From contig NZ_SHKM01000001.1 of assembly GCF_004217225.1 (NCBI RefSeq), positions 1,154,137-1,218,136 on the forward strand: a stretch of 64,000 nucleotides of DNA, in the 5' to 3' direction. The notes beneath the pieces are model-generated. The model had not been told where the DNA came from. It ran no database searches and saw only the letters and a program-made list of their open reading frames with translations. Positions within the stretch are counted from its first letter, which is position 1. Each line of letters starts with the position of its first letter. This document shows positions 46,394-56,499 of the stretch, piece by piece. The translations under genes were made by a program, and so were the position numbers. The DNA comes from Azospira oryzae (lineage in GTDB: Bacteria > Pseudomonadota > Gammaproteobacteria > Burkholderiales > Rhodocyclaceae).

Positions 46394-47152
46394 ATGCTCT
46401 ACTTCATCTCCGATCTCCACCTCTCGCCGGCAGTCCCGAGCATCACCGCCCTCTTCCTCGACTTCCTGGCCTCCCTGCCCGGCCGCAAGGCCAGCAGCCT
46501 CTACATCCTCGGCGACTTCTTCGACCACTGGGTCGGCGACGACGACTGCACCGATCCCTACAACGCCCGCATCATCGCCGCCCTGCGCCAGGCCGCCAAC
46601 CAGGGCATCGAACTCAATCTGCTGCACGGCAACCGGGACTTCCTCCTGGGTCAGGACTTCGCCACCGCCGCCGGCCTGCGCCTGCTGCCCGACCCCTATG
46701 TGCTGTCCGTGGTCACCTGGCAGTTCGTCCTCAGCCACGGCGACATCCTGTGCACCGACGACAGGGACTACCAGGACTTCCGCACCCAGGTGCGCGGCGC
46801 GGCCTGGCAGGGCGAGTTCCTGGCCAAGCCCCTGGCGGAACGCAAGGCCATCGCCGCCGCCCTGCGCCAGCGCTCCGAAACCATCAAGGCGGAAAAACGG
46901 GACGGCGCCGACTACCTGATGGACGTCAACGCCGCCACGGTGGAAGACTTCCTGCGCGACAACGGCTACGCCACCCTGATCCACGGCCACACCCACCGCC
47001 CGGACCGCCACGACCACATCGTGGACGGCATCCATTGCGAGCGCTGGGTCCTCGCCGACTGGCGCCAGGACGCCAGCCGGGCCTGGGGCGACTGCCTGGT
47101 GTGGGACGGCGAGACCCTGCAGCGGGAAAGCCTGCAACGTCCCCTGGCCTGA
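46394..47152 (+). CDS. lpxH: UDP-2,3-diacylglucosamine diphosphatase LpxH
   Basis: LpxH cleaves UDP-2,3-diacylglucosamine to lipid X in lipid A synthesis. The 252-residue metallophosphatase has all motifs: FISDLHLSP, LGDFFDHWVGDDD, LLHGNRDFLLG, LSHGDILCTDD and the C-terminal LIHGHTHRPDRHDH. The fold and length are typical. The ppiB-lpxH neighbourhood is also found in other Beta- and Gammaproteobacteria. Confidence 0.97.
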   Translation: MLYFISDLHLSPAVPSITALFLDFLASLPGRKASSLYILGDFFDHWVGDDDCTDPYNARIIAALRQAANQGIELNLLHGNRDFLLGQDFATAAGLRLLPDPYVLSVVTWQFVLSHGDILCTDDRDYQDFRTQVRGAAWQGEFLAKPLAERKAIAAALRQRSETIKAEKRDGADYLMDVNAATVEDFLRDNGYATLIHGHTHRPDRHDHIVDGIHCERWVLADWRQDASRAWGDCLVWDGETLQRESLQRPLA

Positions 47153-47196
47153 TCCGCCACGGGGCGGCCTGCGTAATAACCACAAGCCCCTCGGGG

Positions 47197-47225
47197 TTGA
47201 CCAAAGCGCCCATCCCCCGTAAATT
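47197..47225 (+). promoter_or_regulatory. sigma-70 promoter driving the manganese riboswitch operon
   Basis: TTGACC (47197-47202) and TAAATT (47220-47225) are exactly 17 bases apart. The predicted start near 47232 places the riboswitch at the very 5' end of the transcript. Confidence 0.75.
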
Positions 47226-47242
47226 CAACTCCGCGATCCCAC

Positions 47243-47387
47243 GAAGGGGAGTAGCTGAACCGCCGGAAGTCGTCAGTACGGGAATGAAAGTTCCCCGGCC
47301 CGGTGGGTGGTTCCAGAGGTGCTCATAACGTAGCGCCGACGCAACCCAAGCGAGACCTTTGCCGCCAACGGCAAAGGTTTTTTGCGT
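47243..47387 (+). ncRNA. yybP-ykoY manganese riboswitch with its terminator
   Basis: The leader has the hallmarks of the yybP-ykoY aptamer: the 5' strand AAGGGGAGTAGC (47244-47255), the internal CCGG helices, and the 3' strand CAAGCGAGACCTTT (47347-47360). The 3' strand closes P1 with the 5' AAGGGGAG. ACCTTTGCC (47355-47363) can instead pair with GGCAAAGGT (47370-47378), followed by TTTTT, giving a terminator that competes with P1. Mn(II) binding should stabilise P1 and allow read-through. It precedes a small membrane protein gene and terC, matching the alx type of E. coli. Confidence 0.9.
47355..47383 (+). terminator. riboswitch-controlled terminator
   Basis: A 9-bp stem ACCTTTGCC/GGCAAAGGT with a 6-base loop is followed by a run of T. 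Its 5' arm overlaps the P1 3' strand of the aptamer, so the two folds are mutually exclusive. Confidence 0.9.
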
Positions 47388-47438
47388 TTACGGGCGGCGA
47401 GGATCGGTTAATCTCGATCTCATGCAAAAGGAACCGTC

Positions 47439-47717
47439 ATGAAAAAGCTGCTCTCGCTCCTCTTCTTCAAGCTCCGGCTGGCCCTCCTGGCCGGCATCGG
47501 CCGCTTCGTCATCCTGCCCATTTTCAAGGCTCTCTTCTCAACCATTGTCCGCCGCCTGGCGCGCCAGGCCGACACCGTGCGCCGCGCCCAGGCAGAAGCG
47601 GAAGCGGCCTTCGCGCCGGCCTACGCCCGGGCCTCCAGCGCTCCCCGCCAGCCCGTCACCCTGAACGGGGAATGGCGCCGCATCGACCCGGCCGGCGACC
47701 GCCGGCAGAACTGGTAA
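47439..47717 (+). CDS. small uncharacterised membrane protein under the Mn riboswitch
   Basis: A 92-residue protein with a clear AAAGGA ribosome site. The N-terminal 36 residues form one long or two close hydrophobic segments (LLSLLFFKLRLALLAG, then FVILPIFKALFSTIV) broken by Lys and Arg. The C-terminal half is basic and Ala-rich, ending DPAGDRRQNW. I recognise no family. It is 9 bases upstream of terC and downstream of the riboswitch, so its expression should follow manganese. A role in manganese export or in modulating TerC is an inference. Confidence 0.72.
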   Translation: MKKLLSLLFFKLRLALLAGIGRFVILPIFKALFSTIVRRLARQADTVRRAQAEAEAAFAPAYARASSAPRQPVTLNGEWRRIDPAGDRRQNW

Positions 47718-47726
47718 GGAGGCGCC

Positions 47727-48692
47727 ATGGCTGAAAGCATCGGCAACCTGTGGTGGTGGGTCGGCTTTGCCGTCTTCGTCGTCGTCGCCATCGTGGTGGA
47801 CCTGGTGGCCCTGGAAAAGAAGGGAGGCCGGGCCGTTACCGCCCGCCAGGCCCTGGCCTGGTCGGCCCTGTGGGTAAGCCTGGCCCTCATTTTCTGCGCC
47901 ATCCTGTGGGGCTGGCTGGACCACAGCGTGGGCAGGGAAGTGGCCAACCTGAAGGCCACCGAGTTCCTCACCGGCTACCTGATCGAGAAGTCCCTGTCGG
48001 TGGACAACATCTTCGTCTTCCTGATGATCTTCACCGCCTTCGTGGTACCGGCGGAGCAGCAGAAGAAGGCCCTCATCGTCGGCGTCATCCTGGCCGTGGT
48101 GCTGCGGGCCGTCATGATCCTCATCGGCGCCTGGCTGATTTCCCAGTTCAGCTGGATCCTCTACGTCTTCGGCGCCTTCCTGCTCGTCACCGGCATCAAG
48201 ATGGCCCTGCCCGGCGAGCATGAGCCGGACATCGAGCAGAATCCGGTGCTCAAGTGGATGCGCGGCCACCTGAAGATCCTGCCCCAGTACGATGGCGACC
48301 GGCTGTCGGTGTGGAAGGACGGGGTGCGCTGGTTCACGCCCCTGTTCGTGGTGGTGGTGCTGATCGGGGTCACCGACGTGATCTTCGCCGTGGATTCCAT
48401 TCCGGCCATTTTCGCCGTGACCACGGACCCCTTCATCGTCATGACCTCCAACATCTTCGCCATCCTCGGCCTGCGGGCCCTGTACTTCCTGCTGGCGGAC
48501 ATGGCCTCCCGCTTCCACCTGCTCAAGTACGGTCTGGCGGCGGTGCTCTGCTTCATCGGCGTGAAGATGCTGATCGTCAAGTGGTTCCACATCCCGGTGT
48601 TCGTTTCCCTGGGCGCCGTGGCCGGCATCCTGGCGGTCTCCATCGTCGCCTCCCTGCTGCGGCCGGAGCAAGCCACGGCCGGGAACCGGTAG
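47727..48692 (+). CDS. TerC/Alx family membrane protein, probable manganese exporter
   Basis: A 321-residue protein of the TerC family with nine or so hydrophobic segments. It carries the family acidic motifs: LTGYLIEKSLSVDNIFVFLM and VLIGVTDVIFAVDSIPAIFAV, with membrane Asp residues that bind cations. E. coli Alx of this family exports Mn(II) and is controlled by a yybP-ykoY riboswitch, exactly the arrangement here. The start has a TAAGGAGG ribosome site 9 bases after the small membrane protein gene. Confidence 0.93.
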   Translation: MAESIGNLWWWVGFAVFVVVAIVVDLVALEKKGGRAVTARQALAWSALWVSLALIFCAILWGWLDHSVGREVANLKATEFLTGYLIEKSLSVDNIFVFLMIFTAFVVPAEQQKKALIVGVILAVVLRAVMILIGAWLISQFSWILYVFGAFLLVTGIKMALPGEHEPDIEQNPVLKWMRGHLKILPQYDGDRLSVWKDGVRWFTPLFVVVVLIGVTDVIFAVDSIPAIFAVTTDPFIVMTSNIFAILGLRALYFLLADMASRFHLLKYGLAAVLCFIGVKMLIVKWFHIPVFVSLGAVAGILAVSIVASLLRPEQATAGNR

Positions 48693-48701
48693 CAGGAGGG
48701 G

Positions 48702-48765
48702 CCTGGCTAGGCGTGCCGCCGCAGGCAGTACACGGAGTACGGCAAGGCGGCACAACGACGCCAGG
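48702..48765. repeat. intergenic inverted-repeat element between terC and recQ
   Basis: GTGCCGCC (48713-48720) pairs with GGCGGCAC (48746-48753). Between them AGTAC...AGTAC-like half-repeats occur, and flanking CCTGG and CCAGG extend the palindrome. No T tract follows, so it is not a plain terminator. It resembles dispersed intergenic repeats of Betaproteobacteria, but only one copy is seen here. Confidence 0.45.
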
Positions 48766-48814
48766 CACCTGCTGATGCCGGTTCCCCCCATGGGCCGTGA
48801 GATAATCGCGGCCC

Positions 48815-50647
<1,833 letters not shown>

Positions 50648-50767
50648 GCCGTCCGGGTGGCTGCGATGGATTCAAACGCTACTGCCCGATGAAGCAGCAG
50701 GGACGCCACTCTTCGGCATGGCAAGGCCGGGAGCGGCGTCCTGCCTGCCTCCCAGGCCACCCCGTTT

Positions 50768-51424
50768 TCAGGAACCGCTACCGGTTCCCCACTCGGCCAC
50801 AAAGTCCGCCTGGAACTGCCGCAGCCATTGCAGCCGTTCCTCCCCCAGGCGGCGACCTGCCGCCGTCTGCATGGTGGCCGGCAGGGTCGCCAGCTTCACC
50901 TCGATGTGGTCCAGGGCGTAGGCCTTGTCATCCAGCTCCCGCACCGTCCCCAGCGGGTCGCCGGCATGGGCCAGAGCCGACCCCAGACGCCCTGCCGTGT
51001 AGAACAGCCGGACCAATCCCACCGCTCCCAAAGCATCCAGCCGGTCCGCATCCTGGACGATCTTGGCTTCGATGGTGGTGGGCGCGATGCCCGCCGAAAA
51101 ACTGTGGGCCTCGATGGCATGGGCCACGGCGGCCAGCTTTTCTGACGGAAAACCGGCTTCCCTGAGTTTTGCCACCGCCAGCTCCGCCGCCAGGGTCGAG
51201 GCTCTGGAGCGGTCCGGGTGGTTCTTCGGCAGATTGACCAGATCGTGCAGATAGCAGGCCGCCATCACCACCAGGGCATCGGCCTCGGCATGGTCCTGCA
51301 GCAGGGTCTGGGCGGTCTGCCAGACCCGGTGCAGGTGGTTGAGGTCGTGGGCGCCGTCGTCATGGCTGTCGGCAATGGCGAGAGCGGCAAGGTGGCGAGA
51401 CCAGTCGCCGGATGATTCACTCAT
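50768..51424 (-). CDS. HD-domain phosphohydrolase (YedJ-like)
   Basis: A 218-residue cytosolic protein of the HD superfamily. The metal ligands are visible in GAHDLNHLHRVW (His26-Asp27), in CYLHDLVNL (the HD pair) and in a further Asp in VQDADRLDALGAVGL. This resembles E. coli YedJ and related hydrolases of unclear substrate. I start it at ATG 51424; a GTG at 51433 would add three residues. It converges with recQ, with a 120-base gap that contains no obvious terminator. Confidence 0.87.
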   Translation of the reverse strand: MSESSGDWSRHLAALAIADSHDDGAHDLNHLHRVWQTAQTLLQDHAEADALVVMAACYLHDLVNLPKNHPDRSRASTLAAELAVAKLREAGFPSEKLAAVAHAIEAHSFSAGIAPTTIEAKIVQDADRLDALGAVGLVRLFYTAGRLGSALAHAGDPLGTVRELDDKAYALDHIEVKLATLPATMQTAAGRRLGEERLQWLRQFQADFVAEWGTGSGS

Positions 51425-51506
51425 TGAAGGCACATTCAGGACAGTGAAGGCGCCATTTTAAAGCCCCGGCAGCATGGCCGGAGTCATGCCCCGCCCGGGC
51501 CTGATT

Positions 51507-52016
51507 TCAACCGGCAAATACCTTGCGGATGGTTGCTTCGTCGGGCATGGCGCTCACATGCCAGCGGACCAAAGTGATCCCGGCGGCAGCCAGTGCCTTT
51601 TCCTTCTTTGCATCCGCCTCCATCCGCGCTGCCCGCTCGTGGCTTTTGTCGTCCAGTTCGATGGCCGCCACGATGCTGGAATCCTTGAGGCAAACCAGGA
51701 AATCGAGGCTCATGCGGTTGATGCGGTTGTTCCATTCATGGAATCTGAACCCCTTCTTCACGCCGAGCACCCGGGAAAGCTGGACCTGGGCCAGCACCAT
51801 ACACTCGGGCAAGGCGGCAACCAGCCGGTGATAAAGCACCTGCTCTGGTTGGGACAAGGGCTTCTTGGCATAGAAGGGCCATGCCTCGGCCCCCTTGCCG
51901 GACATCCGCCGCAGCAGCAGAACAGCAATGCCGGCAATGACGAGGAAAACAACAACAGCGACAGGAACCAGTTGCTTCAGCACGAGAGCCTCTCCGGATG
52001 CGTCCAGCGTTGCCAT
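51507..52016 (-). CDS. DUF2726 protein with N-terminal membrane anchor
   Basis: A 169-residue protein. Residues about 15-36 form one transmembrane helix (VPVAVVVFLVIAGIAVLLL), followed by basic RRM. The rest matches DUF2726, a restriction-endonuclease-like fold: PEQVLYHRLVAALPEC, then IELDDKSHERAARMEADAKKEKALAAAGI. This holds the E-x-D-D-x-S-H motif typical of the group. The function is unknown. The active-site-like Glu/Asp residues are intact. Confidence 0.82.
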   Translation of the reverse strand: MATLDASGEALVLKQLVPVAVVVFLVIAGIAVLLLRRMSGKGAEAWPFYAKKPLSQPEQVLYHRLVAALPECMVLAQVQLSRVLGVKKGFRFHEWNNRINRMSLDFLVCLKDSSIVAAIELDDKSHERAARMEADAKKEKALAAAGITLVRWHVSAMPDEATIRKVFAG

Positions 52017-52104
52017 ATCCCCGGGGTGGGGAGCGATGAAACCTGCTCGCGATTATGACAAACAACTTTCCAAAAAAGCCAGAGGCGGCTTCAGACTCCG
52101 GACC

Positions 52105-53424
52105 TTAACCGCCCAATCCCTGCATCTCCCCCATCAACGCCCCATGCCAGGCCAGCTCGTCTGCTGCCAGGTCCGGGTCCCGATACTGGCGCAGGGTCTG
52201 GACGATGACGCCGTCGCCGCGGAATTTGTACTGGGTGTCCATCAGCAGCACGTCCAGGGGCTCCGGGTTCACCGTGACGTAGCAGAGATTGTCCGGCAGG
52301 GTCGGTTCTGTCGTTTTGCCGGCGGCCCGGGCGGCGATCTCTTTGGCGACGATGCGGCCCATGCGGTTGGCCACGTGGCCGCTCTTGGGGTAGTGGCCGA
52401 AGAGGGGCGAGACGGCGCCGACGGCGTCGCCGATGACGAAGATGCGCTCGTCGGCCCGGCTCTGCAGGCTGGTGCCGCGCACCTGGGCCCAGCCGTTGGT
52501 TTTGTCACCACTCTTGCCGTCGTCGTCCGGCCCCACCAGCCCGGCCTGCCAGGCGATGTCGCCGGCCTGCTGGGGCGGCATGAGGATGGCCTCGTCCCAG
52601 CCGAATTCGCCGGCGGCGGTGACGATGCGGCGGGCGCCCAGGTCCACCCGGCGCACCAGGGCGTGGGACACGTAGTGAATCTGGTCCTTGAAATATTCGT
52701 TGAAGACCTTGGCGTAGCCCGGGTTGGGCGGGTTGGCATCGAGCAGGGTGATGCGGGCGGGAATCTGGTTCCGCTGGAAGTGCCGGGCCAGCAGCACGGC
52801 CCGCTCGAAGGGGGCCGGCGGGCAGCGGTAGGGATAGGGCGGCACGGTCATCAGCAGGTCGCCACCCTTGAAGGCGGCCAGCCGGGTCTTGAGGGCGGCG
52901 AACTCGGGCCCGGCGGTGTAGGCCGGGGCATGGCGGCTGCGGGCCAGGGCCGCGGCCTCCCGGCCGGCGGCATCGTCGCCGAACCAGGCACCGTAGTCGT
53001 GACGGATGCCGGGGGAGAGGATCAGCCAGTCGTACTCCAGGGGCCCCTGATTGGTGAGCACCTGGCGCCGGTCCCGGTCCACGCCGCTGACTTCGGCCTG
53101 GAGGAAGGTGTAGCCGAGACGGCCGGCCACCTGGCGGTAGTCGAAGCTCAGGGCGGCGCCATCCGCCTGGCCCACCAGCCAGTGGTTGCTGCGGGGGCAG
53201 GACCAGAAGGCGGGTAGCCGTTCCAGCAGTTCCACTTCCAGCTGGGGCGCCTCCTGGCGCAGATGGCGGGCGGCGGCGAGGCCGCCCCAGCCGCCGCCGA
53301 CGATGAGCACCCGGCCGCCCTTGCCCGGGACGGTTGCGGGGGCCGCGGCCCGCGCCAGGGGCATGGCGCCGAGGGCGCCCAGGGCGGCGGTGGCAGTAAG
53401 GAAGTGACGGCGGCTCGGCTTCAT
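52105..53424 (-). CDS. Tat-exported FAD-dependent oxidoreductase (flavocytochrome c/sulfide-quinone reductase like)
   Basis: A 439-residue flavoprotein with a twin-arginine signal (SRRHFLTATAALGALGAMPLA) and the FAD loop VLIVGGGWGGLAAARHLRQ. Further segments resemble FccB of sulfide dehydrogenase: FWSCPRSNHWLVG, LILSPGIRHDYGAWFG, IFVIGDAVG and a C-terminal LCYVTVNPEPLDVLL. Only one clear redox Cys (SCPRS) is seen at the N-terminal position. The partner cytochrome is not adjacent, so the electron acceptor and substrate are uncertain; sulfide oxidation is possible but not proven. The ATG at 53424 fits the signal; a TTG upstream is in frame. Confidence 0.88.
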   Translation of the reverse strand: MKPSRRHFLTATAALGALGAMPLARAAAPATVPGKGGRVLIVGGGWGGLAAARHLRQEAPQLEVELLERLPAFWSCPRSNHWLVGQADGAALSFDYRQVAGRLGYTFLQAEVSGVDRDRRQVLTNQGPLEYDWLILSPGIRHDYGAWFGDDAAGREAAALARSRHAPAYTAGPEFAALKTRLAAFKGGDLLMTVPPYPYRCPPAPFERAVLLARHFQRNQIPARITLLDANPPNPGYAKVFNEYFKDQIHYVSHALVRRVDLGARRIVTAAGEFGWDEAILMPPQQAGDIAWQAGLVGPDDDGKSGDKTNGWAQVRGTSLQSRADERIFVIGDAVGAVSPLFGHYPKSGHVANRMGRIVAKEIAARAAGKTTEPTLPDNLCYVTVNPEPLDVLLMDTQYKFRGDGVIVQTLRQYRDPDLAADELAWHGALMGEMQGLGG

Positions 53425-53620
53425 GGCTCGTGATCGCAACGGGAAAGCGCCAGTCTAGCCAAGGACGCCGCCGGGCGACCTGACGCGCATCAATTCACGG
53501 CCCTTGCTCCCGGGCGACGGCAGCGGTAAAACCGGACCATGGAATTTGAAAGCAAGCACCGGAGTGCGCCCGGGCCGGCCGCCGCCTAAGCTGGCCCCGT
53601 CGCCTTGCCGGAGCATCCCC

Positions 53621-54856
53621 ATGAAAAACGCTACCCACGCCCAATCCGCCCCCAGCCAGCCCGCCGCCCAGGCCGGCGATGCAGCCACCGACGCCGCCGC
53701 CGGCGCCGCGGCAATCACCACCGACCCGCGCTGGGCGGCCCTCTGCGCCCGGGACCCGGCGGCGGAAGGCCGGTTCGTCTACGCCGTGCGCAGCACCGGC
53801 ATCTACTGCCGCCCCGGCTGCCCCTCTCGCCGGCCCAAGCCGGAGAACGTGCAGTTCTTTGCCGACGGCACCGCCGCGGCCGCCGCCGGTTTCCGTCCCT
53901 GCCGCCGCTGCCGGCCGGAGGAGGCGCCCCTGGCCCAGCGCCAGGCCGCCGTGGTGGCCGATCTGTGCCGCTTCATCGAGGCCGCCGAGACGCCCCCCAC
54001 CCTGGCCCAGCTGGCAGCCCGGGCCGGCCTCAGCCCCCACCATCTGCACCGCCTGTTCCAGACCCATACCGGCCTCACTCCCGGCGCCTATGCCAAGGCC
54101 CGGCGGGCCGAGCGCCTGCGCCAGAACCTGGCCGCCGGCCAGGGAGTGACCGAGGCCGCCTACGGCGCCGGCTACAACGCCAGCAGCCGCCTCTACAGCG
54201 AGGCCGGGCGGGTGCTGGGCATGACGCCGGGACGCTTCCGCCAGGGCGGCGCCGCCGAGGACATCCGCTTCGCCGTGGCCCAGACCTCCCTCGGCGCCTT
54301 GCTGGCGGCCCGCAGCGCCCGGGGCCTGTGCGCCATCCTGCTGGGGGACGATCCCCTGGCCCTGGTGGCGGACCTGCAAGCCCGTTTTCCCAAGGCCCGG
54401 CTGATCGGCAGCGGGCCGGAAGAGGAAGGGCAAACGGCAGGTGCAGCGGGCAGCGCTGACTTCGCCGCCTGGGTCGCCCAGGTGGTGGGCCTGGTGGAGG
54501 CCCCCCGGCTGGGACTGGCCCTGCCCCTCGATCTCCAGGGCACCGCCTTTCAACGCCGCGTCTGGCAAGCCTTGCAGGCCATCCCCCCCGGAGAGACCCG
54601 CAGCTACACCGAAATCGCCCGGGACCTGGGCCTGCCCAAGGCCGTGCGCGCCGTGGCCGCCGCCTGTGCCGCCAATCCCCTGGCCGTGGCCGTGCCCTGC
54701 CACCGGGTGGTGCGCAGCGACGGCAGCCTGGCCGGCTACCGCTGGGGCCTGGAACGCAAGGCCGCCCTGCAGCAGCGGGAGCGGCAGCAGGCGGAAAATC
54801 CCGCCGCCAGCGCGGCACCACCCCGGCCCAGACCCGGTACCAAGGCAGCGCTATGA
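53621..54856 (+). CDS. ada: bifunctional Ada: transcriptional activator and O6-methylguanine-DNA methyltransferase
   Basis: Ada repairs alkylated DNA and activates the adaptive response. The 411-residue product has the zinc site with acceptor Cys63, Cys67, Cys94 and Cys97, then an AraC-type DNA-binding domain (about 110-205: [39 protein letters not shown]). The C-terminal methyltransferase has the acceptor Cys360 in [19 protein letters not shown]. An Ala-rich N-terminal tail of about 30 residues is extra. Start ATG 53621 has a GGAG ribosome site. It overlaps alkB by four bases (ATGA). Confidence 0.96.
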   Translation: MKNATHAQSAPSQPAAQAGDAATDAAAGAAAITTDPRWAALCARDPAAEGRFVYAVRSTGIYCRPGCPSRRPKPENVQFFADGTAAAAAGFRPCRRCRPEEAPLAQRQAAVVADLCRFIEAAETPPTLAQLAARAGLSPHHLHRLFQTHTGLTPGAYAKARRAERLRQNLAAGQGVTEAAYGAGYNASSRLYSEAGRVLGMTPGRFRQGGAAEDIRFAVAQTSLGALLAARSARGLCAILLGDDPLALVADLQARFPKARLIGSGPEEEGQTAGAAGSADFAAWVAQVVGLVEAPRLGLALPLDLQGTAFQRRVWQALQAIPPGETRSYTEIARDLGLPKAVRAVAAACAANPLAVAVPCHRVVRSDGSLAGYRWGLERKAALQQRERQQAENPAASAAPPRPRPGTKAAL

Positions 54857-55515
54857 GCGGCACTTTGGACCTCTTTGCCGACCTGCCGCCTCCGCCGCCC
54901 CACGCCGAACGGCTGGGGCCGGGCACGGTGCTGCTGCACGGCTACGCCCTGGAGCGGGCGCCGGCACTGATCGCGGCAGTGGAACGCATCATTGCCGCCT
55001 CCCCCTGGCGCCAGATGATTACCCCCGGCGGCCAGACCATGGCCGTGAGCATGAGCAACTGCGGCCCCCTGGGCTGGATCTCGGACCGCAGGGGCTACCG
55101 TTACGTCCCCCTCGACCCCTTGAGCGGCCAGCCCTGGCCGCCCCTGCCGCCCCTGCTGCTGCGACTGGCCGATGAGGCCGCCACAGCCGCCGGCTTTCCC
55201 GGTTTCGTCCCCGATGCCTGCCTGATCAACCGCTACGCTCCCGGCACCCGCCTCTCCCTGCACCAGGACCGGGACGAGGAGGACTTCTCCCAGCCCATCG
55301 TCTCCCTTTCCCTGGGCCTGCCGGCGGTGTTCCTCCTCGGCGGTGCCAGCCGCAACGACAAGACGGTGAAGATTCCCCTGCTGCACGGCGACGTGCTGGT
55401 GTGGGGCGGGCCGGACCGGCTGCGCTTCCACGGCGTGCAGCCGGTGAAAGATGGGAACCACGCCCTCACCGGCCCCTGCCGCCTCAACCTGACCCTGCGC
55501 CGGGCCCGCCGATGA
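54853..55515 (+). CDS. alkB: alpha-ketoglutarate-dependent dioxygenase AlkB
   Basis: AlkB oxidatively demethylates 1-methyladenine and 3-methylcytosine in DNA. The 220-residue product has the iron ligands His and Asp in [16 protein letters not shown], the distal His in RLRFHGVQP and the 2-oxoglutarate Arg residues in [12 protein letters not shown]. The family-typical INRYAPGT is also present. It is translationally coupled to ada upstream and alkA downstream through ATGA overlaps. Confidence 0.97.
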   Translation: MSGTLDLFADLPPPPPHAERLGPGTVLLHGYALERAPALIAAVERIIAASPWRQMITPGGQTMAVSMSNCGPLGWISDRRGYRYVPLDPLSGQPWPPLPPLLLRLADEAATAAGFPGFVPDACLINRYAPGTRLSLHQDRDEEDFSQPIVSLSLGLPAVFLLGGASRNDKTVKIPLLHGDVLVWGGPDRLRFHGVQPVKDGNHALTGPCRLNLTLRRARR

Positions 55516-56492
55516 AGAGCAGCCTGACCCTGGCACTGCCGCCGGATTTCCGCGGCGACGACCTGCTGGCCTTCCACCGCCGCGACAGCCAGGCCCTGGC
55601 CGAGCGGGTGACGGAACGCCGTATCGACAAGGGCCTGCTGTGGCAGGGCCGTCCCGCCTGCCTCAGCCTGATGCTGGAAAGCCCCGGGGAAGCGGCACCT
55701 GGCAGGGCCGGCAAGAGACAACCCAAGGCAGCCGTCACAAGAGAAGGGGCAGACAAGGCCGCAGCGGAAACCTTGGGCCCCGGCGCCCGGGTAACGGCGA
55801 CCCTGGCGGTGGACGGCGGCCCGCGCCCCGCCGCTGCCGCCGTGCAGGCCCTGGTCAGCCATCTGCTGGGCCTGGCCCAGCCGGTGGCCGAGTTCGCCGC
55901 CGCCCATGGGCGCCATCCCCAGCTGGGACCGGTCATCGCCCAACTGCCCGGCCTGCGGGTGCCCCAGACGGCAACTCCTTTCGAGGCCCTCACCTGGGCC
56001 GTCACCGGCCAGCAGATCAGCGTCGCCGCCGCCGTTTCCCTGCGCCGCCAGCTGATCCTGGCGGCGGACCTGCGCCACTCCTCCGGCCTCTACTGCTACC
56101 CCGATGCGGAAGCCCTGGCCCGGCTCGACGAAACGGACCTGCGCCAGGCCGGCTTCTCCCGCAGCAAGGCGGCGACCCTGCTGGACCTGGCCCGGGCCGT
56201 GGCGGCGGGAGAACTGGACCTGAGCTGCCCGGCGGCGGACCTGCCGGGCCTGCAGGCCGCCCTCCTGGCCCGTCGCGGCATCGGCCCATGGACCGTCAAT
56301 TACACCCTGCTGCGGGGCTTTGCCTGGCTCGACGGCTCCCTCCACGGCGACGTGGCCGTGCGCCGGGCCCTGGGCCTGCTGCTGGGCCGGACGGTGGAGG
56401 CCCGGGAAACGGAAGCCTGGCTCGAATCCTTCCGCCCCTGGCGGGCCCTGGCCGCGGCCCACCTGTGGGCCAGCCTGCGCCTGCAGGCCTGA
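55512..56492 (+). CDS. alkA: DNA-3-methyladenine glycosylase II AlkA
   Basis: AlkA removes alkylated bases such as 3-methyladenine. The 326-residue product has the N-terminal TBP-like domain (about 1-115), then the helix-hairpin-helix glycosylase core. The core has ALTWAVTGQQISVAAAVSLR, the hairpin ARRGIGPWTVNYTLLRG and the catalytic Asp in SLHGDVAVRRALG. An insert of about 45 residues rich in Ala/Lys/Arg (residues 55-100) lengthens the N-terminal domain. ATGA overlap with alkB fixes the start. It ends the ada-alkB-alkA operon. Confidence 0.94.
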   Translation: MKSSLTLALPPDFRGDDLLAFHRRDSQALAERVTERRIDKGLLWQGRPACLSLMLESPGEAAPGRAGKRQPKAAVTREGADKAAAETLGPGARVTATLAVDGGPRPAAAAVQALVSHLLGLAQPVAEFAAAHGRHPQLGPVIAQLPGLRVPQTATPFEALTWAVTGQQISVAAAVSLRRQLILAADLRHSSGLYCYPDAEALARLDETDLRQAGFSRSKAATLLDLARAVAAGELDLSCPAADLPGLQAALLARRGIGPWTVNYTLLRGFAWLDGSLHGDVAVRRALGLLLGRTVEARETEAWLESFRPWRALAAAHLWASLRLQA

Positions 56493-56499
56493 GACGGCC

